Below are positions 1 through 8,607 of a stretch of DNA of 64,000 bases, piece after piece (positions within the stretch are counted from its first letter, which is position 1; each line of letters opens with the position of its first letter). A model generated the notes under the pieces. It did no database searches, had not been told where the DNA came from, and saw only the letters and a program-made list of their open reading frames with translations. The DNA comes from Porcincola intestinalis (lineage in GTDB: Bacteria; Bacillota; Clostridia; Lachnospirales; Lachnospiraceae): NCBI RefSeq assembly GCF_009696445.1, contig NZ_VULZ01000004.1, positions 1 to 64,000 on the forward strand, in the 5' to 3' direction. Position numbers and translations under genes: made by a program.

Positions 1-48
1 CTCATGACCCCTGTTGAATACCATGAGAACTATTATGTAGCGGCATAA
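1..48 (+). CDS. IS3-family transposase, C-terminal end only (cut by window edge)
   Basis: The first 15 codons read LMTPVEYHENYYVAA and end in TAA at 46-48. The M-[TS]-P-V-E-Y-R/H motif a few residues before the stop is typical of the integrase-core (rve) OrfB transposases of the IS3/IS150 group. The rest of the gene lies left of the window, so intactness cannot be judged. It is followed six bases later by a strong hairpin and then by a sequence resembling an IS end. It runs convergently towards xpt. The assignment rests on a very short stretch. Confidence 0.5.
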   Translation, partial: LMTPVEYHENYYVAA

Positions 49-53
49 GAATA

Positions 54-95
54 CCGCCAGTCGATCATTCGACTGGCGGCACAAAACTTTTTAAT
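54..95 (+). terminator. Hairpin terminator behind the IS transposase
   Basis: CCGCCAGTCG (54-63) pairs perfectly with CGACTGGCGG (70-79) around a 6-base loop. A short T-tract (TTTTT at about 88-92) follows after ACAAAAC. It begins 5 bases past the transposase stop. Because the spacing to the T-run is long, it may mainly insulate the element rather than terminate efficiently. Confidence 0.55.
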
Positions 96-192
96 TATTC
101 ACTGTCCTCTTGACGGGTAGCACAGCAAATTTCCTGCAGAACCGGTTTTCTGATTCTTTCCCTTTTCTTTTTGCTTCAACCAACTCAATCCA

Positions 193-771
193 TCAGCTGC
201 GGAACGTGATCTCTCCTGTCACATCGTCCATCCTCTCGATGATGGCGAGAGACTCCACGCGAATTCCCTGCTTTCGAATCAGCTCTCCACCCTTCTGAAA
301 GCCCTTCTCAACCGCGATTCCGACTCCCTCCACCGTTGCGCCGGCACTCCGGATAATGTCAATCAGTCCAAGGCACGCGCAGCCGTTGGCAAGGAAATCG
401 TCGATGATCAGGATGTGGTCATCCGGGCTGATAAACTTCTTTGCGACGATAACATCGTACGTTCTCTTGTGCGTGAAGGACTCAATCTTTGCCGTGTACA
501 TCTCACCGTCCAGGTTCACGCTCTGGGACTTCTTGGCGAACACGACCGGCACATGGAAATGCTGCGCCGCGATACAGGCGATTCCGATTCCCGATGCCTC
601 GATTGTCAGGATCTTGGTGATCGGCGCGTCCGCATAAAGACGCTTGAACTCCTCTCCCATCTTGTTGAACAGCTCCACATCCATCTGGTGATTCAGGAAG
701 CTGTCCACTTTCAGGATATTTCCAGGTTTCACGACTCCGTCTTTTCTGATGCGATCTTCCAGTAATTTCAT
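193..771 (-). CDS. xpt: Xanthine phosphoribosyltransferase
   Basis: 192-aa type I phosphoribosyltransferase that converts xanthine plus PRPP to XMP in cytoplasmic purine salvage. The PRPP loop is visible as [12 protein letters not shown] (residues 119-130). [13 protein letters not shown] (53-65) and [14 protein letters not shown] (74-87) match the conserved blocks of Xpt. Length fits the family (about 190 aa). The ATG at 771 is chosen because GAGGGG precedes it; the frame stays open upstream to 879 but has no family similarity there. It starts 37 bp after the PrsA-like gene and is probably cotranscribed with it. No purine riboswitch is present in front of it, unlike the usual B. subtilis xpt-pbuX arrangement. 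Confidence 0.93.
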   Translation of the reverse strand: MKLLEDRIRKDGVVKPGNILKVDSFLNHQMDVELFNKMGEEFKRLYADAPITKILTIEASGIGIACIAAQHFHVPVVFAKKSQSVNLDGEMYTAKIESFTHKRTYDVIVAKKFISPDDHILIIDDFLANGCACLGLIDIIRSAGATVEGVGIAVEKGFQKGGELIRKQGIRVESLAIIERMDDVTGEITFRS

Positions 772-808
772 GTCTCGCCCCTCATGTCCATCGTCTGGTT
801 TTGATTTC

Positions 809-2212
809 TCAGTTTTCCGCGGCTTCCACTGCAGCCGTTTCCGTCTGACCATTCTCCGCTTCAGTGCCCTGAACTGCACCGGCTTCCGTTCCGTAGCTTT
901 CTGTTCCGGCTGACTCGGTCCCCGCAGCGGCTGCCTCTGTGTCCGCCGAAGCCGGAGCCGTGTATGCGCGGTCGAAAGTCAGCTTCCCGAACGCGTCGCT
1001 GTCTGTTTCAAACTTTACGTCTTTTTCCCATTCTGTATACTGGTCATCCACCGCTGTCTGCTTGCGCTCTTCGATGATCTGCTTCTTCTTCGATTCGGTC
1101 GCGTCCTTATCGAGCTTCTCGTTCACATAGAGGATATAGTAGTTGTTATTCGCCTCGACAAGATGATCAACCAGTGTATTGTCCTCCAGATCGTTCGTGG
1201 CCTTGATGATCTCGGACGCCGGATAGGAATCATTCTTTCCGAATGTCATCGAGGAGGCGGTGACGCCTGCAACCTTCTCCTTGGAGACTTCATCCATATA
1301 TTCAGAGAACTCTCTGCCGGAATCTTTGATCTTCTCCAGCTCCTCCTCAGCCATCGCCTTGTACTTCCTGCGGGCTGCCTGCATCTCGGGGCTCTCGGTC
1401 TCCGTCTCGCTCTCTGCCAGTGCCTCTGTCGTTGCTGCTTCTGTCGAAGCTTCCGCAGCCTTCGCCTCTGTCTCAGATGCCGCGGACTTCGTCTTCTCGG
1501 ACTTCTCCGTCTCGACGGCTGTCTCCGCCTCGGATGCTGTCGGCGTGACAGTGGAATCTGCCTCAGTTGTATTCTGAGCATCCGCCTCCGTCCCGGCCTC
1601 GGATAATCCCTCCGATTCACTCTCGGTCTCGGTAGTCGGCGTGTAGCTGATGTAGGAAACCTTTCTCTGTGCGGCTTCCTCGTCGCTCACCTCCGTATCG
1701 GCTGTCTTTCCGACCTCGTCCTCAACCTTCTTCTGGATCGTCTTCATCTCAAGTGCCTTGATCACGACATCCCTGGTTGCGGACATATCCTCCAGCGTCT
1801 TCTCGCTGTTAGCGGCGATGAACTTGTCCGCTGCGTCCGCGATGCTCTTCTCTTCCGCATCGCTCAGCGTGATCTTGTAATCCGCCGCGTGATCCTGCGC
1901 CACCAGAAGCTTCTCCATCGTCTTCTTGAACTCATCCTTGAAGGTTTCCCCGTAGGTCGAACCCTGGCCGGTCAGATCCATGTCCCAGACATTCGCGCTT
2001 CCGTAATACTGGGCAAACATATTGCCGTATGAGGTGTCAAATGAAGCTTCCTGCAGTCTGAACAGGAAGGTGGCGACGTTGTTGTCGACCGCTTCGCCGT
2101 TGTATGTGAACATCGCGGCTGCCTCTGCCTTCTTTCCGCAGCCGGTCAGCATCGATGCGCCCAGACCGGCGCAGAGCAGAAGCGCCAGTCCCTTCTTCCC
2201 CAATTTTTCCAT
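809..2212 (-). CDS. PrsA/SurA-like foldase lipoprotein
   Basis: 467-aa secreted lipoprotein: signal peptide residues 1-24 with lipobox LTGC (Cys25). A SurA-N/PrsA-type helical region follows (about 40-190, with [13 protein letters not shown] and a long alpha-helical segment). A PPIase-like C-terminal part ([13 protein letters not shown]... [14 protein letters not shown]) ends near 400. A clear parvulin catalytic signature is not obvious, so it may be a chaperone-only member. Residues about 190-275 and 420-467 are low-complexity, rich in E, T, S and A. The family assists folding of exported proteins on the outer face of the membrane. GGAGG lies 10 bases before the ATG. It has its own promoter (2341-2369) containing an inverted repeat and probably also drives xpt. 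Confidence 0.75.
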   Translation of the reverse strand: MEKLGKKGLALLLCAGLGASMLTGCGKKAEAAAMFTYNGEAVDNNVATFLFRLQEASFDTSYGNMFAQYYGSANVWDMDLTGQGSTYGETFKDEFKKTMEKLLVAQDHAADYKITLSDAEEKSIADAADKFIAANSEKTLEDMSATRDVVIKALEMKTIQKKVEDEVGKTADTEVSDEEAAQRKVSYISYTPTTETESESEGLSEAGTEADAQNTTEADSTVTPTASEAETAVETEKSEKTKSAASETEAKAAEASTEAATTEALAESETETESPEMQAARRKYKAMAEEELEKIKDSGREFSEYMDEVSKEKVAGVTASSMTFGKNDSYPASEIIKATNDLEDNTLVDHLVEANNNYYILYVNEKLDKDATESKKKQIIEERKQTAVDDQYTEWEKDVKFETDSDAFGKLTFDRAYTAPASADTEAAAAGTESAGTESYGTEAGAVQGTEAENGQTETAAVEAAEN

Positions 2213-2340
2213 GGCTCTGAATCCTCCAGATCTCTATCCCGCCGGCCTGAAACACATCCCATATGTATGAAAGCCACGCTCTCCCGCAGCCTTCCACACT
2301 CATCAGCCGGTGGTTTCTATACTTTGATAAGAACCTGTTA

Positions 2341-2369
2341 ATTATACCGAATCCATATTCGGTCTGCAA
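2341..2369 (-). promoter_or_regulatory. Sigma-A promoter of the prsA-like gene with an embedded inverted repeat
   Basis: On the minus strand TTGCAG (2364-2369) and TATAAT (2341-2346) are separated by exactly 17 bp. The spacer carries a perfect 7-4-7 inverted repeat, ACCGAAT-N4-ATTCGGT (2346-2363), placed where a repressor would block RNA polymerase. The promoter is about 130 bp upstream of the prsA-like start. Confidence 0.75.
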
Positions 2370-2440
2370 CCGTTTCGAAGGCAGCACGCCCTGCCGTATC
2401 GAGGGGCAGCTGTCCCGGTCATAAGGGCATATCTCTGCTG

Positions 2441-2531
2441 CCTCACCCATGCTCCTCCAGAATGCCGGGCGTGTGTTGGCACGTGTTGGCGCGTGTTGGG
2501 GCCTCAACCGTGCTCCTCGAGCATGCCGTCC
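2441..2531. repeat. Imperfect duplication of the mfd 3' end plus 10-bp repeats
   Basis: The last 30 bp of mfd including its stop (2502-2531) recur at 2441-2470 with about 6 mismatches, an offset of 61 bp. Between them a 10-bp unit GTGTTGGCRC is repeated about three times (2472-2500). The 2213-2503 intergenic space holds this repeat and the prsA-like promoter but no supported gene. Confidence 0.55.
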
Positions 2532-5500
2532 TTCACCTCTGTCAGCATCCGTCCCGCAGCCTGAAGAACATCCTCCCGCTTCCCGTTCTTCTTTGCCAGC
2601 TGGCAGGAGAAATACGGCTTTTTGCCAACCACAAACCGGAACCGTCCCCGGCTGTTTTTCAGAAAATCACTGACCTTGTCCGGACTGATCTTCGCCTTCT
2701 CATAGAAGATCAGATGGATCTCATCATCCTTCTGCGTCAGCTCCGTGATGCCTAGCGCATGTGCCTGAGCCTTCAGCAGCGCAATCGACAAAAGACTCTG
2801 GACACTCTTCGGGGGCTCTCCGAACCGGTCCATCAGCTCGTCCAGCATGTCTTCATACTCATCTTGTGTACTGATCGAGGCGATCCGCTTGTAGAGATTC
2901 AGCTTCTGCACCTCGTTCAGCACATAGGTGGGCGGAATGAAGGCATCGACGTCAAGATCAATTGATGTATCAAATTCAGTCGATTCAATATTTTCTCCCT
3001 TCAGTGCCATGACCGACTCATTCAGCAGCTTGCAGTACAGGTCGTACCCGACCTCTGCCATGTGTCCGCTCTGCGCCTTGCCAAGCATGTTGCCGGCGCC
3101 CCGGATCTCCAGATCTCTCATCGCGATGCGGAAACCGGATCCCAGCTCGGTGTACTCCCGGATTGCCGAGAGCCTTTTTTCCGCTGTCTCCTTGAGCAGC
3201 TTGTTCCTCCGGTACATCAGAAACGCATAGGCCGTCCGGTTCGACCGGCCGACTCTTCCGCGCAGCTGGTAGAGCTGCGAAAGACCCATCCGGTCTGCAT
3301 CGCAGATGATGATCGTGTTGACATTCGCAATGTCAAGTCCGGTCTCGATGATGGTCGTCGTGACCAAGACATCCACATCGCCGTTCACGAAGTCATACAT
3401 GATGTCCTCGATCTGCTCCGCGTTCATGCGCCCGTGCGCATAGGAGACACGCGCTGACGGCACCATGTCCTGCACGCGCTTCGCCATGTCGGAGATTGTC
3501 GATACATGATTGTAGACCAGGTAAACCTGTCCTCCGCGCGCCATTTCCCTTGCGATCGCTTCGCGGATGGTCTCCTCACTGTACTCCATGACAAATGTCT
3601 GAACCGGCAGCCTGTCCTGCGGCGCTTCCTCCAGCACGCTCATGTCGCGAATGCCGACCAGACTCATGTGCAGCGTGCGCGGGATCGGCGTCGCCGTCAG
3701 CGTCAGGACATCGACATTCTTTTTCATTTCCTTGATCTTCTCCTTGTGCGTCACGCCGAAGCGCTGTTCCTCGTCGATGACCAGAAGACCAAGGCTGTGA
3801 AACTGCACATCCTTCGACAGAAGCCGGTGCGTCCCGATGACAATGTCACACACGCCCTCCTTCAGATCCCGGATTGTCTGCGCCTGCTCGGACTTCGAGC
3901 GGAAGCGGCAGAGCAGCCCGACATTGACCGGATAATCCTTCATCCGCTGTGTGAAGGTATTGTAGTGCTGCTGCGCCAGAATGGTTGTCGGCACCAGGTA
4001 GGCGACCTGTTTTCCATCCTGCACGGCCTTGAATGCGGCACGGATGGCAATCTCCGTCTTGCCGTAGCCGACATCCCCGCAGACGAGTCGGTCCATGATC
4101 TTGTCCGACTCCATGTCCTTCTTGGTGTCCTCAATCGCCTGCAGCTGATCCTGTGTCTCCTCAAATGGAAACAGCTCCTCGAATTCATGCTGCCATTCGT
4201 TGTCCGGCGGGAACGAGTGACCCTTCTGATTCTGGCGGACCGCGTACAGATCGACCAGTTCCTGCGCGACCTCCTCGACCGCCGCCTTCACACGCCCCTT
4301 TGTCCGGGTCCACTCCGTTCCGCCCAGCTTTGAGATCTTCGGCGCCTTGCTGTCCGCGTCCGCATACTTCTGAATCATGTCGAGCTGCGTCGCCAGGACA
4401 TAGAGGTTCGACCCGCCGGCGTACTCGATTTTCATGTAATCCTTCTGGACGCCGTCCACCGTGACCTTCTCGACGCCCCTGTACACGCCGATCCCATGGT
4501 TCTCATGGACCACATAGTCGCCTGTATGAAGATCCGTGAACGACGCGATGGTCTTCCCCTGATACTTCTTTTTCCGTGCCGGCTTGCGGTTCTGGGTTCC
4601 AAAGATATCACTCTCGGACAGAACGGCGAATTTCAGCATCGGGTACTCATATCCCCGGTGGGAGGCGCCTGCAGTGATCATGATCTCGCCGCCCTTCAGC
4701 TCCCTGTCTGCGTCCTCCGAGTAGAACGCCGGGATGTCCCGCCCGGTGATATCCTGCGCCAGACGCTTTCCCCTGGTTCTGGATGCCGACAGCAGCACGA
4801 CCCGCCAGCGGTTTTTGCGGTAATGCTCCAGGTCCTTGATCAGCATCGAAAAATCGCTGTTGTAGCTTCCGGTCCCGGCGGCGGAAATATCATATTTTTC
4901 ACCTGCCGGAAATCCATTTTTCCCGCCTGTCGTGATGCTGAGTCCGCACAGATGACGCTCAGAGAGGCGGCTGATCATCCGCTTCGGCGTAAACAGAATG
5001 TCTGCCTGTCCCGGGACCGCATATCCCTTCTCCATGCGGTGCGTGATGCTGTCCTGAAATTCCGCCTCCGTCTCCTTCGCGCTCTCCTCCGCCTTCGCCG
5101 GCTCATCGATGAAGATCGGCGTGTTTGCCGGAAAATAGTCAAGCAGCGACACAGCATCCGGATAAAAGTAATCGCAGAACCCTTCCATGACCGTGGTGTC
5201 GCCGAAATCCTCGAGACGTTCCTTCGCCACGTTCAGGATTTCGGACACCCGGAAGGCCTCCTCGCTCATGTGCCGGTCACGGAACTTCTTTGAAACCTTC
5301 GCCGTCTCCTTTGAAAGCTTCAGAAGGCCCTCACGGGTAATCTCATCCGTTGTCACAAATTCAGACGCCGGGTACACATAGACAGAGGCAATGTTGTCGA
5401 TCGTCCGCTGCGACTGCGCATCGAAGTTCCGGATTGAATCGATCTCATCTCCCCACAACTCAATCCGGACAGGATTTTCCTCCGTCAGCGGATAGATATC

Positions 5501-6058
5501 GAGAATGCCTCCCCTGACCGCATACTGTCCGGGCTGCTGCACTTCCTCGCATTTCTCATAGCCGATTCTTGAAAGCTCCTGCTGCTCCTCCGTCAGGCTG
5601 ATCTCGTCCCCCTCGCTGAAGGAACGGATTGCATCCACCCAGCGCTCCGCCGGCATGCAGTGGCTCATCAGCGCCGGAAGCGTGACGATCACCGTGAGTC
5701 CGTTCTCCCCGGAATCCGCAGACGACGAGGAAGCCAGGGCCTTCATGACCCTGACTCTCTCCGTCGTCTGCTGCATACTCTGAACATCTGCCTGGAAAAA
5801 CAGGACATCCCTCGCCGGATACAGCAGAACCCGGCTGCTGAACAGCTGATAATTCTCGTAGATCTCCCTCGCCCTCAGATCATTGGATGCGATGATCATC
5901 GAGACCGGATAGTCCTGCGACAGACATGCGATCAGATGTGTCTTCTGGGAATCGATGCAGCCGGAAACCAGATGCATGCCGGCTGTTTTTTTCAGATCGT
6001 CCCGAAGCCGCCGGAACTGCTCCAGCTCCAGCATCGGGGCGTAAAGTGCCTTCATCAT
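2504..6058 (-). CDS. mfd: Transcription-repair coupling factor
   Basis: 1184-aa SF2 translocase that removes RNA polymerase stalled at lesions and recruits UvrA. Visible in order: an N-terminal UvrB-like region (about 1-350); the CarD-like RNAP-interaction domain around residue 510 ([16 protein letters not shown]); Walker [10 protein letters not shown] near 656; the DEEQ box in [12 protein letters not shown] near 760; motif [11 protein letters not shown] near 930; and the C-terminal TRCF domain from about 1030. Length is normal for Mfd. The start overlaps the pth stop by 4 bp (ATGA type), implying translational coupling. Gene order pth-mfd is conserved in Firmicutes, but spoVT, which usually follows, is absent. 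Confidence 0.97.
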   Translation of the reverse strand: MMKALYAPMLELEQFRRLRDDLKKTAGMHLVSGCIDSQKTHLIACLSQDYPVSMIIASNDLRAREIYENYQLFSSRVLLYPARDVLFFQADVQSMQQTTERVRVMKALASSSSADSGENGLTVIVTLPALMSHCMPAERWVDAIRSFSEGDEISLTEEQQELSRIGYEKCEEVQQPGQYAVRGGILDIYPLTEENPVRIELWGDEIDSIRNFDAQSQRTIDNIASVYVYPASEFVTTDEITREGLLKLSKETAKVSKKFRDRHMSEEAFRVSEILNVAKERLEDFGDTTVMEGFCDYFYPDAVSLLDYFPANTPIFIDEPAKAEESAKETEAEFQDSITHRMEKGYAVPGQADILFTPKRMISRLSERHLCGLSITTGGKNGFPAGEKYDISAAGTGSYNSDFSMLIKDLEHYRKNRWRVVLLSASRTRGKRLAQDITGRDIPAFYSEDADRELKGGEIMITAGASHRGYEYPMLKFAVLSESDIFGTQNRKPARKKKYQGKTIASFTDLHTGDYVVHENHGIGVYRGVEKVTVDGVQKDYMKIEYAGGSNLYVLATQLDMIQKYADADSKAPKISKLGGTEWTRTKGRVKAAVEEVAQELVDLYAVRQNQKGHSFPPDNEWQHEFEELFPFEETQDQLQAIEDTKKDMESDKIMDRLVCGDVGYGKTEIAIRAAFKAVQDGKQVAYLVPTTILAQQHYNTFTQRMKDYPVNVGLLCRFRSKSEQAQTIRDLKEGVCDIVIGTHRLLSKDVQFHSLGLLVIDEEQRFGVTHKEKIKEMKKNVDVLTLTATPIPRTLHMSLVGIRDMSVLEEAPQDRLPVQTFVMEYSEETIREAIAREMARGGQVYLVYNHVSTISDMAKRVQDMVPSARVSYAHGRMNAEQIEDIMYDFVNGDVDVLVTTTIIETGLDIANVNTIIICDADRMGLSQLYQLRGRVGRSNRTAYAFLMYRRNKLLKETAEKRLSAIREYTELGSGFRIAMRDLEIRGAGNMLGKAQSGHMAEVGYDLYCKLLNESVMALKGENIESTEFDTSIDLDVDAFIPPTYVLNEVQKLNLYKRIASISTQDEYEDMLDELMDRFGEPPKSVQSLLSIALLKAQAHALGITELTQKDDEIHLIFYEKAKISPDKVSDFLKNSRGRFRFVVGKKPYFSCQLAKKNGKREDVLQAAGRMLTEVKDGMLEEHG

Positions 6059-6630
6059 ATCGAAACCTTCCGGTTATACGTGCTCATCACCTTCTCCGCA
6101 GGTTCCGTCATCAGCGCCGCCGCCGCGCGCGATGCCCGCTCGAAGGCCTCCGTCATCGTCACCTGAACGGAAGAAGGAAAGCGTCCCAGCACATAGTCTG
6201 CCAGATCCCAGCCCTCCGGCTTGCCGCCGGTGCCGATCTTGATCCGCAGGAAGTGATCATCCCCCAGCATCTGGATGATGTTTTTGATGCCATTGTGACC
6301 GCCGGCCGATCCCTTCTCCCGGATCCGGATGGTGCCCGGCTGAAGACTGATGTCATCATACAGCACGATCAGCTGACTGGCAGGATCCGCCTTGTAAAAA
6401 GTCACCGCCTGCTGCACGGCTTCTCCGGAGAGGTTCATGAAGGTCTGCGGCTTCATCAGAAGCACCTTCTGCCCCTCAATGAGCCCATTTCCGCAGAGCG
6501 CCTTGAATTTTCTGTCGCTGACCTCAATCCGGTACCGCTCCGCCAGAATGTCAATCACCTCAAACCCGCAGTTGTGACGAGTATGTTCATATTTTCCGCC
6601 CGGATTACCGAGCCCTGCCACAATATACAA
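6055..6630 (-). CDS. pth: Peptidyl-tRNA hydrolase
   Basis: 191-aa cytoplasmic esterase that recycles peptidyl-tRNA dropped from ribosomes. The family signature GLGNPGGKYEHTRHNCGF (residues 7-24) contains the conserved Asn10 and catalytic His20. Further blocks are MKPQTFMNLSGEAV, VLYDDISLQPGTIRI and GSAGGHNGIKNI, with the conserved Asp and Asn residues. The start codon is TTG (TTG TAT ATT GTG), supported by GAGGAG six bases upstream. Its end overlaps the mfd start, and murF lies 99 bp upstream on the same strand, so all three probably share one transcript. Confidence 0.96.
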   Translation of the reverse strand: MYIVAGLGNPGGKYEHTRHNCGFEVIDILAERYRIEVSDRKFKALCGNGLIEGQKVLLMKPQTFMNLSGEAVQQAVTFYKADPASQLIVLYDDISLQPGTIRIREKGSAGGHNGIKNIIQMLGDDHFLRIKIGTGGKPEGWDLADYVLGRFPSSVQVTMTEAFERASRAAAALMTEPAEKVMSTYNRKVSI

Positions 6631-6729
6631 ATATGTCTCCTCTTCTTCCTTTCAAGTTCGCAGGCTATGCCCGCCGGCTGCCCTGAAGGCCCGATGACCA
6701 TCGCCGGGAGCATACCGTCTTTCAGAGAT

Positions 6730-8607
6730 TCAGCCCCTGGCAGACTTTGTCAGCGCCTCCACAATTCTGGAGAATCCCATAAAGTGGCTGGCCTTCACGA
6801 GCACGATATCACCCTTTTTCACTTCCTCGTCCTTCTTTTCAAGGAAGCTGTCCACATCCGGGTACCAGGAAGCCGAAAGTGCCGGTTTATTCTGAAGGGC
6901 CTCCTCATAGAGCTGGCGTGAGAGTGTTCCGATCGCGATCAGACGGTCACAGCTGCCGACCGCGTACGCGCCGACCTCTTTGTGGAGAGCGACTTCATTC
7001 TCCCCCAGCTCCCCCATATCGCCAAGAATGGCGACACGGCGTCCTTCCTCCGGCTTACCCCCTGAAAGAACGGAAAGGGAGGATTTCATCGATACCGGGT
7101 TGGCGTTGTAGCAGTCATCGATCACGGTGCAGTCTTCCGTCTTCAGGATGCGGAACCGGCCGGATATCGTCTCCGCCGACTCAATTCCCTTCCGGATCTC
7201 CTCGAGGGACAGGCCATAGACCAGACCGACAGCTGCCGCGGCCGCGGCATTCGAGACATTGTGAAGTCCCGGAACCGGAACCTTCACCTCGAAGCTGCCC
7301 TTCGGTGTCCGGATCGTGCAGCGTGTTCCCTCGAAGCCCAGCGGTCTGATATCAGCCGCGCAGACGAGACCGGACGCCGGAAGATTGCCCGGATAGTCCA
7401 TCTTCTCCCCGACACACAGATCCTCTGTCCCTTCCGTGTCGGACGCGACACCAAACCACAGCGGCCTGTTCCCGTTTACTTCCCCTATCGTGCGCAGCTT
7501 GTCATCATTTCCATTCAGGATGACATGTCCTGACGGCTTCATGTACCGGAACACCTCAGTCTTTGCCCGCATGATGCCGTCTCTGTCCTTGAGGAACTCA
7601 AGATGGCAGGTTCCGATATTCGTAATCACCATCGTGTCCGGCCGGGCGATCCGCGCCAGCTGATCCATGTCTCCGAAATGACTGACGCCCATCTCCAGCA
7701 CGGCGATTTCATGCTCCTCCCGAAGCCGGAAGACGGTGAGCGGAAGCCCCAGGCCATTGTTGAAGTTGCCCTCCGTCTTCAGTATCCTGTAATGCGTCTG
7801 AAGCACAGAGGCAATCATTTCCTTGGTGCTTGTCTTGCCGACCGACCCGGTGATCCCCACAACCGGCGTGCCCAGGATTTTCAGATACTCCTCCGCGATC
7901 TTCCGGAGCGCTTCCTGTGTGTCCGTAACCTCGATCCAGAATCTCGGAATTGTCCCGTCCGGTGCGATGCCAAGGCCTCCGGCGGCACTGCCCGGTCCTG
8001 CCGGCAGGACCTCCCCGGCCGCCACAGCAGCATTCCCTGCTCCGGCAGGCGCTGAGGCTTGATTTCCTGATCCTGCTGGTGCTGCGGCTGCGTCCCCCGC
8101 TCCCGCTTGCGTGGTCCCTGCTTCGATGTGCAGCAGTCCGGTTTCGTTCTCCGGTTTTCCCTGGAACGATTTCACAAACCGCTCCCGCCTGGCTTCCTTC
8201 GGATTCTCCTTCCATTCCGACATCTGCGAAACGCCAGTTTCCACAGTCTGGGCAGCCTGAATCGCCGCGTCCGAAATCAGCTCCTCTTTTGTTAGATCGC
8301 GCTCTGAAAGCACACAGATCGCCCCCTGGTCAAAGACCTGCGCGATGAACCTGTGTCCATCCACCCGCTCCCCCTGAATGGCGCCGAAGAGCGAGCCCGG
8401 CCCGGCCTTGCGGCTGTCCGTCACGATATCCGACACCTCTCGCTGCAGCATCGCCCCGAACCCCCAGCGGGCACGCGGGCTTCCCTTCCGCAGCGTTTCC
8501 CGCTCAAAGCTTGCAAAGATGCCTGCCTTTGTCAGGACAGACATATGGAGAACACCGCCCGTGACCTGTTCAATCCGTTCAATGGTAAGACCCTTCATGG
8601 TTCTCAT
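6730..8607 (-). CDS. murF: UDP-MurNAc-tripeptide:D-Ala-D-Ala ligase with large N-terminal insertions
   Basis: Cytoplasmic Mur ligase adding D-Ala-D-Ala to UDP-MurNAc-tripeptide. The central ATPase site GITGSVGKTSTK (251-262), the EMGVSHFGDM block, the VIDDCYNANPVSM block and the C-terminal VLVKASHFMGFSRIVEAL all match MurF. At 625 aa it is far longer than the usual 450 or so. Extra residues lie at about 22-54, just before the conserved SDIVTDSRKAGPGSLF, and at about 112-225. The second insertion is rich in Ala, Gly and Pro (GAGDAAAAPAGSGNQASA). ATG at 8607 is chosen because GGAGG lies 9 bases upstream; ATG at 8598 is an alternative. The start lies inside the 3' end of the upstream GH13 gene (29-bp overlap). 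Confidence 0.92.
   Translation of the reverse strand: MRTMKGLTIERIEQVTGGVLHMSVLTKAGIFASFERETLRKGSPRARWGFGAMLQREVSDIVTDSRKAGPGSLFGAIQGERVDGHRFIAQVFDQGAICVLSERDLTKEELISDAAIQAAQTVETGVSQMSEWKENPKEARRERFVKSFQGKPENETGLLHIEAGTTQAGAGDAAAAPAGSGNQASAPAGAGNAAVAAGEVLPAGPGSAAGGLGIAPDGTIPRFWIEVTDTQEALRKIAEEYLKILGTPVVGITGSVGKTSTKEMIASVLQTHYRILKTEGNFNNGLGLPLTVFRLREEHEIAVLEMGVSHFGDMDQLARIARPDTMVITNIGTCHLEFLKDRDGIMRAKTEVFRYMKPSGHVILNGNDDKLRTIGEVNGNRPLWFGVASDTEGTEDLCVGEKMDYPGNLPASGLVCAADIRPLGFEGTRCTIRTPKGSFEVKVPVPGLHNVSNAAAAAAVGLVYGLSLEEIRKGIESAETISGRFRILKTEDCTVIDDCYNANPVSMKSSLSVLSGGKPEEGRRVAILGDMGELGENEVALHKEVGAYAVGSCDRLIAIGTLSRQLYEEALQNKPALSASWYPDVDSFLEKKDEEVKKGDIVLVKASHFMGFSRIVEALTKSARG

Larger units (their letters stand above)
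1..122 (+). mobile_element. Right end of an IS3-type insertion sequence
   Basis: Contains the transposase C-terminus, its terminator-like hairpin and the motif TGTCCTCTTGACGGGTAGCA (about 103-122), which resembles the terminal sequence following OrfB in IS3-group elements. The exact outer boundary and any target-site duplication cannot be fixed without the left end. The element lies about 70 bp past the stop codon of xpt and does not disrupt a recognisable gene in this window. Confidence 0.4.

Noticed and set aside
772-808. Purine riboswitch in front of xpt
   Set aside because: Only 37 bp separate xpt from the preceding gene and no aptamer sequence is present.
2037-2507. 156-codon minus-strand frame between mfd and the prsA-like gene
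   Set aside because: Overlaps the prsA-like signal peptide region in another frame, runs through a good promoter and has no recognisable product.
3506-4333. 275-codon plus-strand frame antisense to mfd
   Set aside because: Lies within the mfd helicase domain, whose motifs are intact on the minus strand.
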